From JBGMEA01 sp963674555 (lineage in GTDB: Bacteria; Bacillota; Clostridia; Eubacteriales; Anaerofustaceae): a stretch of 64,000 bases of DNA. Position numbers and translations under genes: made by a program. The stretch's first letter is position 1. Each line of letters starts with the position of its first letter. This document shows positions 37,311 to 45,195 of the stretch, in pieces. The notes beneath the pieces were generated by a model that searched no databases, had not been told where the DNA came from, and saw only the letters and a list, made by a program, of their open reading frames with translations. The stretch spans positions 558,001-622,000 of the forward strand of contig OY771429.1 of the NCBI GenBank assembly GCA_963674555.1, read 5' to 3'.

Positions 37311-37976
37311 ATGTTTTTAAATATGTTTCTTGCGGTCTTACCGACTGCTGTCATTTTATTCATCGTATTGAAATTCGATAGGTTCGAAAAAGAACCTACG
37401 CCGCTTTTGATCATCCTATTTGTAGTCGGTGCGCTTACGGTCATACCTGCGATCATCTTGGAAAATCTCGTACCGGTTGCTCCGGAGAGCCTTTATGGCT
37501 TCTTTAATATCTTTTTATATGCACTATTAGGCGTAGCGCTCATCGAAGAAGCTGTGAAATTCTTTGCCGTAAAATTATACGCTTATAATAAACCCAGCTA
37601 TAATGAGATTTATGATGGGATCATATATTGCGTAATGGTTTCGTTAGGGTTTGCTACTGTCGAGAATATTTTCTATGTGATCCAATACGGAACATCAACC
37701 GCGATCATACGTGCGCTTACTGCAGTTCCCGCGCATGCAATGTTTGCTATTACGATGGGGTATTATATGTCATTGGGAAAAGTTGCGGTGAGACGCGCCG
37801 GATATTACAAGTTCATGAGTTTATTTATGCCTATAATGATACATGCGCTTTACGACTTTATCCTTTTTGTCAATTTCGATTTTGTTATGCTTATTTTCAT
37901 CCCGTATGTGATCATCATGTATATTCGATCCATACAACTTATACGAAAAACAAATGATATTCAACCATTTAAATAA
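37311..37976 (+). CDS. PrsW family intramembrane metalloprotease
   Basis: 221 residues with about seven or eight membrane helices. PrsW-type proteases (related to CAAX proteases) cut anti-sigma factors within the membrane; in Bacillus PrsW cuts RsiW in response to envelope stress. Family motifs: E79-E80-A-V-K83 , E118-N, H142 in P-A-H-A-M-F, and H-A-L-Y-D-F (about 183-188). No anti-sigma or sigma gene lies nearby, so the substrate is unknown. Alone, with promoter-like sequence and a terminator. Confidence 0.88.
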   Translation: MFLNMFLAVLPTAVILFIVLKFDRFEKEPTPLLIILFVVGALTVIPAIILENLVPVAPESLYGFFNIFLYALLGVALIEEAVKFFAVKLYAYNKPSYNEIYDGIIYCVMVSLGFATVENIFYVIQYGTSTAIIRALTAVPAHAMFAITMGYYMSLGKVAVRRAGYYKFMSLFMPIMIHALYDFILFVNFDFVMLIFIPYVIIMYIRSIQLIRKTNDIQPFK

Positions 37977-37983
37977 GAATACT

Positions 37984-38017
37984 AAAAAAGACCGATCGTT
38001 CGATCCGGTCTTTTTTT
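37984..38017. terminator. Bidirectional terminator
   Basis: AAAAGACCG pairs with CGGTCTTTT and an inner ATCG-TT-CGAT stem; A-run and T-run on the two sides. It lies between prsW-like and the convergent EctB-like gene. Confidence 0.85.
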
Positions 38018-38024
38018 ATTCAAC

Positions 38025-39269
38025 TTATGAAAGCATTTTTATTATCGCATCTTTTACGATCATACTGCCCTTTTGCAATTCTTCGTCCGTTATGATCAGC
38101 GGCGGCATAAATTTTAAAACTTCATCATCTCTGCCCGCACGTTCCATGATCAATCCTTGCTTGAAACATTCTGTGGTTATCTTCTTTGCCAAAACACCGT
38201 TTTTTACATCAATACCTATCACCAAACCGAGTCCACGCATTTCAAAATTATCGGACAACGGTAAGATGTTTTCAGTGATAAATGCTTGTAACCATTCGCT
38301 TTTTCGTTTTGTTTCGTTATCTAAATCGACTGATTCTCGATATTCGATCGCGGCTTTTGCCCCAACAAAAGCTATTTGAACACCTCTGAATGTACCGTTA
38401 TGTTCACCCGGAGACCATATATCAAGTTCCGGCTTCATCAGCAGTAATGACATCGGTAATCCATATCCACTGATCGACTTCGATAATACGATGATATCCG
38501 GAATGATATCCGCGCGCTCAAATGAAAAGAAGCTACCCGTTCGACCGCAACCGGCTTGGATGTCATCCACAGCAAGAAGGATATCATGCTTATCACACAG
38601 TGCACGTAACCTTTGCAACCACTCTATCGGAGCGACACATACGCCACCCTCACATTGCACGGTTTCCAAAAATATTGCCGCGGGCTTATCTACCCCGCTG
38701 TGATTATCGTTTAGTACTTGTTCTATATATTCGATCGTATCGAATGTTTCATAAAAACCATAGGGGTAAGGCATAAAAGTCACATCGCTCAAAGAAACGC
38801 CAACACTTTTTCTTAGATCTTCGTTACTTGTTATGGAAGCACTACCAAGAGTCATTCCGTGAAAAGAACCTGTAAAAGCAAAAACCCCTGAACGTCCTTT
38901 TACTTTTCGTGCCAGCTTCAAGGCTGCTTCTATCGCATTCGTTCCTGTCGGTCCGCAAAAAGCGACTTTATGGTCAAGCCCTCTCGGTTTTAGTATTCTT
39001 TCTTGAAAGATTTCAAGAAATTCAGCCTTTGCTCCCGCGAACATATCCAACGCATGCATAACGCCGTCATTCGCTATATAGTCAATGATCCTATCTTTAA
39101 TGAACGGATTATTATGACCGTAATTTAGCGCACCCGCACCCGCAAAGAAATCAATATATTCTTTGCCGTTCTCATCGACCAAGGTCGCCATCTTAGCATT
39201 TGTAAAAACTACCGGAAAACTCCGACAATATGATCTGACCTGTGATTCTCTTTCTTCAAAAATATTCAT
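38025..39269 (-). CDS. Class III aminotransferase, EctB-like (diaminobutyrate--2-oxoglutarate type)
   Basis: 414 residues from the ATG at 39269, which has GGAGGT just before it (two earlier in-frame starts add five residues). PLP enzyme, fold type I: G-P-T-G-T-N-A-I-E-A-A-L (about 104-115), D-D-I-Q-A-G-C-G-R-T-G (about 231-241), and the PLP lysine in L-S-K-S-I-S-G-Y-G (about 258-266). Overall sequence, including the start E-S-x-V-R-S-Y-C-R-S-F-P, is close to EctB, which makes 2,4-diaminobutyrate from aspartate semialdehyde and glutamate. ectA and ectC are absent here, so ectoine synthesis is not indicated. It follows the MurE-like gene by about 30 bases. Alternatively it could be the missing N-acetyl-DAP aminotransferase. 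Confidence 0.82.
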   Translation of the reverse strand: MNIFEERESQVRSYCRSFPVVFTNAKMATLVDENGKEYIDFFAGAGALNYGHNNPFIKDRIIDYIANDGVMHALDMFAGAKAEFLEIFQERILKPRGLDHKVAFCGPTGTNAIEAALKLARKVKGRSGVFAFTGSFHGMTLGSASITSNEDLRKSVGVSLSDVTFMPYPYGFYETFDTIEYIEQVLNDNHSGVDKPAAIFLETVQCEGGVCVAPIEWLQRLRALCDKHDILLAVDDIQAGCGRTGSFFSFERADIIPDIIVLSKSISGYGLPMSLLLMKPELDIWSPGEHNGTFRGVQIAFVGAKAAIEYRESVDLDNETKRKSEWLQAFITENILPLSDNFEMRGLGLVIGIDVKNGVLAKKITTECFKQGLIMERAGRDDEVLKFMPPLIITDEELQKGSMIVKDAIIKMLS

Positions 39270-39298
39270 GTCTACCTCCATCAATCGATTTAGACCGA

Positions 39299-40774
39299 TT
39301 ATTTTAATTCATTGATATAGCGATCCGCAAGTTCCGTGTCCCCTTCATACGGAACAGCAACACCACGGATCACTTGATAATGTTCACTGCCTTTGCCTGC
39401 AATGAGCAATAGATCGTCTCTTCCCATCTCGGAAATAGCTTGTTTGATCGCTTCATGCCGATCTATTATAATGTCATTATCGCAATCCATCTCATTTAAA
39501 TATCTCTGAACTTCGCTTGCGATTGCCATTGGGTCTTCAAAAGAAGGATCTTCCGATGTTACGTAGATATATTTAGCATATTTTGCTGTTTCTTGCGCCA
39601 TATCATATCTGCGCTGTAAGGCTTTCCCTCCCGGGCAACCGAATGCGATCCGGATATTTTTATCCGGATAGTACTCTTTGATCGCTTTCAAAGCAATTCC
39701 TATACTGTCTTTATTATGTGCATAGTCCACGATCACGGTATGTCCGTCTTTTTCATAGATACTCATTCGTCCGGGCACTCGTGTTTTTTGGATGCCTGCA
39801 ACGATCTTTTTCGGGTCTATACCTTTAAGATAAGCGATGCCAACTGCCGATAAAGCATTTGAGACATTGAATATTCCCGGGATCATAACAGTAGCGTTGA
39901 TCTCATACGTCGGCGTAACGATCTCGAAAGAAGTCGTAAATCCTTTGCGAACAATATTCTTAGCATAGATATCGGCCTTCGGATCATTTATGGAATACGT
40001 TAAGATGCGTTTTGCATTTTTAGCAGTCTCAATAACCCGTTTTGCATGCGGACCATCAAGATTGATCACCGCGTTTTCATATTTTTTAACGATTTCTAGT
40101 TTACATGCAAAATAGTCATCAAAATCACTGTGTTCGTTTGGACTGATATGATCATTGGTAATATTGATGAATATGCCATACTTGAAATTTAAACCGTAAA
40201 TACGGCTCATTTTGTAAGCTTGCGAAGAGACTTCCATGACAAAGTCGTCACATCCGGACTCTCTTGCCGAATGAATGAATTTATGGCAGTCCAAAGATTC
40301 GGGAGTCGTTAAAGTGGATTCATATTTTTCAACGCCGTCGAAAATATCGACCGTAGTCGCGTAGGCAACTTTACGCGCATCTTCTTTTAAAATATTGGTC
40401 AAAAAATGTACGGCTGTACTTTTGCCTTTTGTACCGGTAACTGCGCATATCTCCGGAGTATCTTTTTTATAATCGTAATAGCATCCGGCAATTACAGCTA
40501 ACGCCTTGCGTATATCATTGACGATAACACAAGGCACATCTTGAGCAAACCGGTACTGTTCTTCGGCAATATAACAAAAGGCGCCCTTCGTTAGCGCTTC
40601 ATTAAGATAATCTTCTTTGAAATTGATACCTTTGCATACAAACAACGTATCTTTTTTTATGTCTTTTGAATAATGCGATACATATGAAACGATAGCTTGC
40701 GGATCGATGTTAATACATTCAACCAACAATCCTTCGTCATTTAATTTACTTACTGCGTCTTTCAACAAAATCAT
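39299..40774 (-). CDS. MurE-like UDP-MurNAc-tripeptide ligase with a non-DAP specificity motif
   Basis: 491 residues. Mur ligases add amino acids to the peptidoglycan precursor with ATP; MurE adds the third residue. Visible: P-loop G-T-K-G-K-S-T (114-120), T-T-P-E (156-159), E-V-S-S-Q-A (181-186), carbamylated-Lys region F-A-C-K (222-225), D-Y-A-H-N (350-354), G-K-G-S-E (460-464). The specificity loop, D-N-P-R in DAP-adding enzymes, is E-D-P-S (408-411), so the Arg that contacts the DAP carboxylate is absent. The usual G-K-G-H-E is G-K-G-S-E. It may add another diamino acid. It is the first gene of a pair with the EctB-like aminotransferase. A MurE adding DAP could be encoded elsewhere. Confidence 0.85.
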   Translation of the reverse strand: MILLKDAVSKLNDEGLLVECINIDPQAIVSYVSHYSKDIKKDTLFVCKGINFKEDYLNEALTKGAFCYIAEEQYRFAQDVPCVIVNDIRKALAVIAGCYYDYKKDTPEICAVTGTKGKSTAVHFLTNILKEDARKVAYATTVDIFDGVEKYESTLTTPESLDCHKFIHSARESGCDDFVMEVSSQAYKMSRIYGLNFKYGIFINITNDHISPNEHSDFDDYFACKLEIVKKYENAVINLDGPHAKRVIETAKNAKRILTYSINDPKADIYAKNIVRKGFTTSFEIVTPTYEINATVMIPGIFNVSNALSAVGIAYLKGIDPKKIVAGIQKTRVPGRMSIYEKDGHTVIVDYAHNKDSIGIALKAIKEYYPDKNIRIAFGCPGGKALQRRYDMAQETAKYAKYIYVTSEDPSFEDPMAIASEVQRYLNEMDCDNDIIIDRHEAIKQAISEMGRDDLLLIAGKGSEHYQVIRGVAVPYEGDTELADRYINELK

Positions 40775-40816
40775 TGTATCTCTAAATTACTTCCTCTATT
40801 TAGAAAATCTTTAACA

Positions 40817-40838
40817 TATCGTATCATCATATACGATA
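40817..40838. promoter_or_regulatory. Inverted repeat upstream of the MurE-like gene
   Basis: TATCGTAT (40817-40824), 6-base spacer, ATACGATA (40831-40838): a perfect 8-bp inverted repeat 43 bp before the MurE-like start. No T-run follows on the minus strand, so it is more like an operator than a terminator. Not tied to any known regulator. Confidence 0.35.
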
Positions 40839-40940
40839 AAAAGCAATACATATGCCTTTGAAAATATGCGCCATTATGGAACCGCAACAACGACTGACAT
40901 AGTAAATAATATTGATTTGAACACCAAACTCGGCACAAAT

Positions 40941-41225
40941 TTATATAGCCTTCTTGAGATAAAGAAAAAGCGTAGCAATAAGCAAATTAAATATGAATGC
41001 TATAAAAATCATCACTTTGAAAGAACGTTTTCTTGTCTTATGGTGAAAGACTCGCATACCGATCCAAATACCAAACCATCCCAGAAAAAAAGCCGATAAG
41101 ATCAAAGTGCGTTCGGGGATCCTGAAATTACCTTTTTTTGCTTTATATTTATCTACTCCGATAAGAATGAATAAAGCTCCATTCCAACAGATAAAGACCA
41201 ATAATAGTATTTTTAAATCAATCAT
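40941..41225 (-). CDS. DUF1294 family membrane protein (YsdA-like)
   Basis: 94 residues, three membrane helices at about 4-22, 44-62 and 70-88. The DUF1294 core is recognisable: W-N-x-x-x-F-x-x-x-G-x-D-K-x-K-A (14-29), R-I-P-E-R-T-L-I-L (35-43), G-x-x-G-x-W-I-G-M-R-V-F-H-H-K-T (about 50-64). Function unknown. It lies 70 bases past the dapH operon, behind a terminator. Confidence 0.85.
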   Translation of the reverse strand: MIDLKILLLVFICWNGALFILIGVDKYKAKKGNFRIPERTLILSAFFLGWFGIWIGMRVFHHKTRKRSFKVMIFIAFIFNLLIATLFLYLKKAI

Positions 41226-41252
41226 ATTTCACTTTCGATGAACAGTGTCCAC

Positions 41253-41288
41253 ATAAAAAAAGACCAACGGTTGATCTCCGTTGATCTT
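41253..41288 (-). terminator. Terminator of the asd-dapA-dapB-dapH operon
   Basis: On the minus strand GATCAACGG (41286-41278) pairs with CCGTTGGTC (41270-41262), one G-T pair, 7-base loop, then seven T. Eight bases after the dapH stop. Confidence 0.85.
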
Positions 41289-41295
41289 ATCATTT

Positions 41296-42018
41296 CTAAT
41301 TGCCGCGCAAATCATCTAATATTTCTGTTTTTGATATGGTCTTTTCATCTTTCATTTTAACGATTTTTGCCGGTGAACCCGCTACAACGGCTTCAGCAGG
41401 TACATCTTCTGTTACAACGCTTCCCGCCGCAACGACCGCGCCCTTTCCGACACGAACACCTTCCAATACAACTGCGTTTGCACCAATCAAAACATCGTCT
41501 TCTATGATCACGGGTGTACTACTCGGTGGCTCTAACACACCAGCCAATACAGCACCGGCACCGATATGCGAGCGTTTTCCTACGGTCGCACGAGCACCAA
41601 GAACAGCGCCCATGTCGATCATGGTCTCATCACCGACTACAGCGCCCAAATTAATAACTGCGCCCATCATGATAACCGCATTCTTTCCGATGATGGCACC
41701 TTCTCTGATAAATGAACCCGGTTCGATCCTTGACTGAATTTCAGTAAGATCCAATAATGGGATCGCGGAATTTCTTCTGTCGTTCTCAATACGGTGATAG
41801 TCGATCTTTGCCTTATTATCGTTTAAAAAAGCAACCGCTTGATCGTATTCACAAAAGATCACATACGAACCTTCCGCGCCGTAGGATTCAAGATCCTTCA
41901 CTGCATCTTGCTCCAAATCACCTTTTACATATAATTTCACCGGTGTAACTTTTGTCGAATCTTTTACATATCTTGCCAGCTCATAAGGATCCGAAAAATC
42001 ATATTGTTGTTCGCTCAT
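41296..42018 (-). CDS. dapH: 2,3,4,5-tetrahydrodipicolinate N-acetyltransferase
   Basis: 240 residues. DapH acetylates tetrahydrodipicolinate with acetyl-CoA, the defining step of the acetylase DAP branch in Bacillota. An N-terminal domain (about 1-90) with Y-D-F-S-D-P-Y-E-L-A-R-Y is family-specific. Hexapeptide repeats forming a left-handed beta helix run from about 90 to 215 (I-G-K-N-A-V-I-M-M-G-A-V, I-D-M-G-A-V-L-G-A-R-A). GGAG before the ATG. It is the last gene of the riboswitch-controlled operon. Confidence 0.96.
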   Translation of the reverse strand: MSEQQYDFSDPYELARYVKDSTKVTPVKLYVKGDLEQDAVKDLESYGAEGSYVIFCEYDQAVAFLNDNKAKIDYHRIENDRRNSAIPLLDLTEIQSRIEPGSFIREGAIIGKNAVIMMGAVINLGAVVGDETMIDMGAVLGARATVGKRSHIGAGAVLAGVLEPPSSTPVIIEDDVLIGANAVVLEGVRVGKGAVVAAGSVVTEDVPAEAVVAGSPAKIVKMKDEKTISKTEILDDLRGN

Positions 42019-42033
42019 TTTATTTCTCCTGCA

Positions 42034-42798
42034 TTATTCATTATTTGTAATATCATCCATAGAATAATATCCGTTTTCTTTTTGTGCGATAAATCGCATC
42101 GCTTTTATTGCACCGACAGCAAATACTTTCTTTGATAAGGCTTTATGTGATATGGAGATGATCTCGTCTTCTCCCGCGTACATAACGGTGTGATCCCCTA
42201 CGATCGTACCGCCTCGCAAAGCATGAACGGTAATTTCGTTCTTATTTCGTTTGCAATCATTCCCGTATCGTCCGTACAACATTTCATATTGCGTATCGGA
42301 GCTTTTCTCAATACTTTCCAATAGCATCTGAGCCGTACCGCTCGGAGCGTCCGCTTTCTTGTTATGATGCGCTTCGATAAGCTCTATATCGTAATCTTCG
42401 AACAAAAGCATTGTAGCCAGTTCGATCAATTTCTTCATCACACTGATCCCATAAGAAAAATTTTTACTTCTGAATACAGGGATCAAATTTGAAATTTCAT
42501 GATAATATTCTTCTGTATCCTTGTCGATACCGGTCGTCGCGCTCACCAAAGGTACTTTATTTTCCGCACAATATTCAGCGATCGATTTTGCGACACTGCT
42601 GTGTGAAAAATCGATAACACCTTGAATATCTTCCTTGATCGCACTTAGATCCGTATATACGGGAAACGGATATTTATTTTCACTTATTTTATCATATCCT
42701 GAGAGAACGGTTACATTATCCATATTTGCCACACAATCAACAACGGCTTTACCCATTGCGCCATTAACGCCGCATACCAGAATCGAAATATCTTTCAT
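42034..42798 (-). CDS. dapB: 4-hydroxy-tetrahydrodipicolinate reductase
   Basis: 254 residues. DapB reduces the DapA product with NAD(P)H. Rossmann motif G-V-N-G-A-M-G-K-A (9-17); D-F-S-H (about 78); A-T-T-G (about 104-107); and the catalytic signature E-A-H-H-N-K-K-A-D-A-P-S-G-T-A (about 153-167) with the His and Lys of the family. It lies 22 bases after dapA and 15 before dapH. Confidence 0.96.
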   Translation of the reverse strand: MKDISILVCGVNGAMGKAVVDCVANMDNVTVLSGYDKISENKYPFPVYTDLSAIKEDIQGVIDFSHSSVAKSIAEYCAENKVPLVSATTGIDKDTEEYYHEISNLIPVFRSKNFSYGISVMKKLIELATMLLFEDYDIELIEAHHNKKADAPSGTAQMLLESIEKSSDTQYEMLYGRYGNDCKRNKNEITVHALRGGTIVGDHTVMYAGEDEIISISHKALSKKVFAVGAIKAMRFIAQKENGYYSMDDITNNE

Positions 42799-42820
42799 CT
42801 CATTCGTCCTTAAATAGTTA

Positions 42821-43708
42821 TTAACGATCGATCAATTCAAAACCGTACTGTTCCAATACTCGAGCTAAATTCTCTTTCTTTTCCCCGCTTAACGGTACCA
42901 ATGGCAATCGCATGATCCCGACATCCATCCCTACCATATTCATTGCGGTTTTTAAAGGAATAGGATTACACTCACTGAAGATCGCATCATAGAGATCAAA
43001 CAACTCAAATTGTTTGGCACGCGCACCGTCCAAATCGCCTTCAAAGAACCTGTCTGTAATATCGCAACATAATTTCGGCACAATATTCGAACATGTGCAT
43101 ATAACACCCATACCGCCTAAAGCTAAAATCGGTAATATTTGATTATCGTTTCCGGAGTATACCGTAATGTCCTTCGGTGCTTTTGCGATCAACGCAGCTA
43201 TTTGAGAAATATCACCGCTTGCTTCTTTGAATCCCGCGATATTTTTTATTTCACATAATGCTAATGCCAAATCAGTTTCTATATTCTTGCCTGTTCTTGA
43301 AGGCACATTGTATACAATGATCGGTCTATCCACAGCATCACTTATTGCTTCATAATTTGCGATGATCCCTTCATCGCTCGATTTATTGTAATAAGGATTA
43401 TTGATCAATAAAGCGTCTGCTTGAGCTTCGTCAGCATATTCAGCTAATTTAATGATGTGCTCAGTGCTGTTCGTACCTACACCTGCAATGATCGGCACTC
43501 GTTTATTCGCGATCTGAACACCTTTTTGAAACATCTCTTTCTTTTCGGCATCTGATACCGTAGGGGACTCTCCGGTCGTTCCCGTAAGCAATATAGCATC
43601 AACACCTTGTTCTATCTGCCATTCTATCAATTCTTCCATTTTGTCATAATCTATGCCGTTTTTGCGCATAGGGGTAACCAAAGCTGTACATACACCTTTA
43701 AAAATCAT
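42821..43708 (-). CDS. dapA: 4-hydroxy-tetrahydrodipicolinate synthase
   Basis: 295 residues. Class I aldolase joining pyruvate and aspartate semialdehyde, the first step of the DAP/lysine branch. Schiff-base lysine K161 in I-A-G-F-K-E-A-S-G-D; catalytic Tyr in V-Y-N-V-P-S-R-T-G (132-140); T-T-G-E (44-47) in the pyruvate pocket. AAGGAG 11 bases upstream of the start. Between asd and dapB. Confidence 0.97.
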   Translation of the reverse strand: MIFKGVCTALVTPMRKNGIDYDKMEELIEWQIEQGVDAILLTGTTGESPTVSDAEKKEMFQKGVQIANKRVPIIAGVGTNSTEHIIKLAEYADEAQADALLINNPYYNKSSDEGIIANYEAISDAVDRPIIVYNVPSRTGKNIETDLALALCEIKNIAGFKEASGDISQIAALIAKAPKDITVYSGNDNQILPILALGGMGVICTCSNIVPKLCCDITDRFFEGDLDGARAKQFELFDLYDAIFSECNPIPLKTAMNMVGMDVGIMRLPLVPLSGEKKENLARVLEQYGFELIDR

Positions 43709-43750
43709 GATTAAATTTTCTCCTTAATTTCGTTTTTGACTTATCGAACC

Positions 43751-44755
43751 TTACTCGTCAAAAACGCCTTTTTCGATAAGATATTCCGCTATTTGCACCG
43801 CATTCGTAGCAGCACCTTTTCTGATATTATCAGCGACTACCCATAAGTTCAGTCCGTTATCTACAGACAGATCTCTTCTGATTCGTCCGACATAAACGTC
43901 ATCCGAATCTTCTGCGATCAACGGAGTCGGATAAATATTATTTTCTATATCATCCATCAAAACAACGGAAGGATCATTTTTATACATATCAAAGATATCA
44001 TTTATTTCAAAAGGATTCTTTGTTTCAACATTTATGCTTTCACTATGGCCAAACATAACAGGAACACGAACAGCGGTCGCCGTTATTCTTAAGCTTTGGT
44101 CATTAAAGATTTTACGTGTTTCATTGACCATCTTTAATTCTTCTTTGGTATATCCGTCATCTGCGAATACATCGATATGTGGCAGACAATTATAAGCAAT
44201 CTGTTGCGGATAGAAATTGGCTTCTTTTCCCTCTACCCCGCCTTCCAGATCCGCGATGCCTTTTACACCCGATCCCGAAACTGCTTGATAAGTACTGTAT
44301 ACGATACGCTTTATTCCATAACGATCATACAAGCTTTTTAAAGCTACCACCGCTTGTATGGTCGAACAATTCGGATTAGCGATAATGCCGTTATTCGATA
44401 ACGCTGCTTCAGCATTTACTTCAGGAACAACTAACGGAACCGAAGGATCCATCCTGAAAGCCGAGGAGTTGTCGATCACGATCACACCGTTTTGAGCCGC
44501 AATAGGTGAAAACTGTAAGCTTGTTGATCCACCTGCGGAAAATAGAGCGAAATCAATGTCTTTATCAAACGAATGCTCTGTCAATTCTTCAACGTTCCAT
44601 CTTTTTCCGTTAAACTCGATCTCTTTTCCCGCGGATCGTTTTGATGCCATCGGATAAAAATTATTAACAGGAATATTACGTTCCTCTAATATTTGCATCA
44701 TTTTTTGTCCCACTACTCCCGTAGCGCCTACAACTGCTATGTTATACTGTTTCAT
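43751..44755 (-). CDS. asd: Aspartate-semialdehyde dehydrogenase
   Basis: 334 residues starting at the ATG at 44755, with GAGG seven bases upstream. The frame stays open for 68 codons further, but that stretch covers a riboswitch and its terminator, so the shorter protein is right. Asd reduces aspartyl phosphate to the semialdehyde with NADPH, at the branch to DAP/lysine, threonine and methionine. NADP loop G-A-T-G-V-V-G (10-16), catalytic Cys C130 in N-P-N-C-S-T, and G-x-x-x-x-G-x-x-S near the C-terminal half. First gene of asd-dapA-dapB-dapH. Confidence 0.96.
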   Translation of the reverse strand: MKQYNIAVVGATGVVGQKMMQILEERNIPVNNFYPMASKRSAGKEIEFNGKRWNVEELTEHSFDKDIDFALFSAGGSTSLQFSPIAAQNGVIVIDNSSAFRMDPSVPLVVPEVNAEAALSNNGIIANPNCSTIQAVVALKSLYDRYGIKRIVYSTYQAVSGSGVKGIADLEGGVEGKEANFYPQQIAYNCLPHIDVFADDGYTKEELKMVNETRKIFNDQSLRITATAVRVPVMFGHSESINVETKNPFEINDIFDMYKNDPSVVLMDDIENNIYPTPLIAEDSDDVYVGRIRRDLSVDNGLNLWVVADNIRKGAATNAVQIAEYLIEKGVFDE

Positions 44756-44796
44756 GTTCATACCTCTGCCTTTAATCATAACATATTTATTCAAAA

Positions 44797-44822
44797 TAAT
44801 AAAACCGGCAATATGCCGGCTT
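44797..44822 (-). terminator. Intrinsic terminator of the lysine riboswitch
   Basis: On the minus strand CCGGCA (44819-44814), TAT loop, TGCCGG (44810-44805), then TTTTATTATTTT. It lies between the aptamer and the asd start, the expected expression platform: terminated when lysine is bound. Confidence 0.8.
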
Positions 44823-44839
44823 GAATAATAGATCCCTCT

Positions 44840-45012
44840 ATAATCAAGTAGCACACCATCTGTGAAGATGACAGTCTTACCGTTCTTAACGATAAACCCA
44901 AAAACAACAAAGACAAATCTGCTGTGATCTCGGCGGTTTTCCCTTTCACTCAGTTTCATTTCTGTTTGTCCAGATCCTCTGAGCTACTCTTTAAACCCGC
45001 GCCTCTACTTAT
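44840..45012 (-). promoter_or_regulatory. Lysine riboswitch (L box) in the asd leader
   Basis: The minus strand carries the L-box segments in order: AGAGGCGCG (45006-44998), AGTAG, GAAAGGGAAAAC, CCGCCGAGAT, TTTGGGTTTATC, GAACGGTAAGACTGTCAT and GGTGTGCTACTT. P1 closes between AAGTAG (45010-45005) and CTACTT (44851-44846). The aptamer is about 170 nt, as in the family. It is followed by a terminator hairpin and by asd. This region also explains most of the 440 bases without a gene between asd and the M20 gene. Confidence 0.92.
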
Positions 45013-45021
45013 ATTTGTCTT

Positions 45022-45050
45022 ATAATAGCAGGTATCACATAAAAAGTAAA
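45022..45050 (-). promoter_or_regulatory. Promoter of the riboswitch-controlled asd operon
   Basis: Minus strand: TTTACT (45050-45045), 17-bp spacer, TATTAT (45027-45022). Transcription would start about 10 bases before the aptamer. Confidence 0.6.
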
Positions 45051-45121
45051 GCTTTATTTCGCTTACGCATAATGATTTTACCTATAATTGCATGAAATTT
45101 GTATTTAATTTTTCTTTCCTA

Positions 45122-45150
45122 TTTATCAAGCTGATAATATCGATTATAAT
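45122..45150 (+). promoter_or_regulatory. Possible promoter of the M20 amidohydrolase pair
   Basis: TTTATC (45122-45127), 17-bp spacer, perfect TATAAT (45145-45150), 45 bp before the start. The -35 is poor. Confidence 0.45.
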
Positions 45151-45195
45151 AATTAGAATAAACAAAAATACACTTTCCAAAAAAACGGAGAAAAT

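Noticed and set aside
38025..39269. Ectoine biosynthesis locus
   Set aside because: Only an EctB-like gene is present; ectA and ectC are absent, and the neighbours are cell-wall and lysine genes.
44756..44959. 68-codon N-terminal extension of asd
   Set aside because: It reads through the lysine aptamer and terminator, is unlike Asd N-termini, and the ATG at 44755 has the Shine-Dalgarno and begins the normal N-terminal NADP motif.
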